A stretch of 64,000 nt of DNA from Gerris lacustris (taxonomy: Eukaryota; Arthropoda; Insecta; Hemiptera; Gerridae): positions 75,922,644-75,986,643 of the forward strand of contig OX578276.1 of the NCBI GenBank assembly GCA_951217055.1, written 5' to 3'. This document shows positions 63,745 to 64,000 of the stretch, in pieces. Position 1 is the stretch's first letter. Each line of letters opens with the position of its first letter. Position numbers and translations under genes: made by a program. The notes below the pieces were generated by a model. The model made no database searches and was not told where the DNA came from. It was given only the letters and a program-made list of their open reading frames with translations.

Positions 63745-63883
63745 GCTAGGAACTAGAAAGAGACTAGTTGGAAGCTGGTAAGTATTGGTTAAGATTATAG
63801 GGTATCTGAGCGGGCTAGAGGTCCTCGACTGCACGAATATCAACAGCGTGCCAACACGTGCTGCAGCCCTCTAGCCACGAGAA
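63745..63883. other. stem-loop cluster
   Basis: AACTAG at 63751-63756 pairs with CTAGTT at 63764-63769. GGCTAGAGG at 63813-63821 pairs with CCTCTAGCC at 63868-63876, enclosing a second stem CAGCGTG / CACGTGCTG at 63844-63863. The block is G+C-richer than its surroundings. A structured RNA is possible but not recognised. Confidence 0.45.
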
Positions 63884-64000
63884 CCGCCACTACTCAATAA
63901 CTCATAATCACGAACTTACCGGCTATAAACTCAGCCAACACAAATCATATCGTTATAACTTGTCAACTACAATTATTATCTTCTAACATTTTCCACTAAT

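Overview
The window reads as a repeat-rich, AT-rich intergenic or intronic segment of an arthropod nuclear genome, most likely an insect. The grounds are one spliced BTB/POZ exon of the type used by insect BTB transcription factors, very high A+T with long (TA)n tracts, and a mobile-element mix common in insects: Ty3/gypsy and BEL/Pao LTR elements, Jockey-type LINE fragments, PIF/Harbinger, Helentron-like elements and mariner-type fold-back repeats. The order and species cannot be fixed from the sequence alone. There are no bacterial-style operons, no rRNA, no intact tRNA gene and no CRISPR array. Almost all open frames of 60-150 codons look like chance or repeat-derived frames.

Layout. 1-4.86 kb: unique AT-rich DNA with small hairpins and a (CT)n(TA)n microsatellite. 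4.86-6.33 kb: decayed Jockey-clade LINE, minus strand. 6.33-11.27 kb: unique DNA with a few GC-richer patches. 11.27-16.29 kb: an interspersed repeat, then a fold-back element split by a young 3.9-kb Ty3/gypsy element (minus strand; LTRs 12221-12411 and 15928-16118; duplicated GACC) that has lost its integrase core. 16.9-24.9 kb: a compound region bounded by two inverted ~65-bp repeats. It holds a 285-bp MITE, a series of hairpin-forming units (about 19.2-21.0 kb) interrupted by an 840-bp PIF/Harbinger derivative, and a 2.4-kb BEL/Pao element (LTRs 22027-22273 and 24192-24438; duplicated AAAAT) deleted inside gag-pro and from reverse transcriptase onward. Two CTCF-like motifs lie at 24.65-24.72 kb. 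26.86-33.3 kb: fold-back elements, a Helentron-like element and several palindromes. 38-41 kb: direct repeats and microsatellites. 43.06-45.47 kb: an interspersed repeat and a Helentron-like element with six ~288-bp tandem units. 47.46-48.81 kb: a mariner-type fold-back element split by a poly(A)-tailed LINE 3' fragment. 50.13-50.33 kb: a palindromic MITE carrying a tRNA-like sequence. 51.32-51.47 kb: the BTB exon, minus strand. 52.1-53.1 kb: another LINE 3' fragment. 54.4-57.4 kb: a Helentron-like tandem repeat and a terminal-inverted-repeat element. 57.4-64 kb: mostly unique AT-rich DNA ending in a stem-loop cluster.

No genes work together here in a pathway sense. The biology is host DNA around one transcription-factor exon, colonised by nested and largely non-autonomous mobile elements. 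Both LTR elements have near-identical LTRs but lack essential domains, so they probably moved using proteins supplied by relatives elsewhere. The most unusual structure is the hairpin series at 20.35-20.95 kb, whose stems differ in sequence between copies yet remain base-paired.
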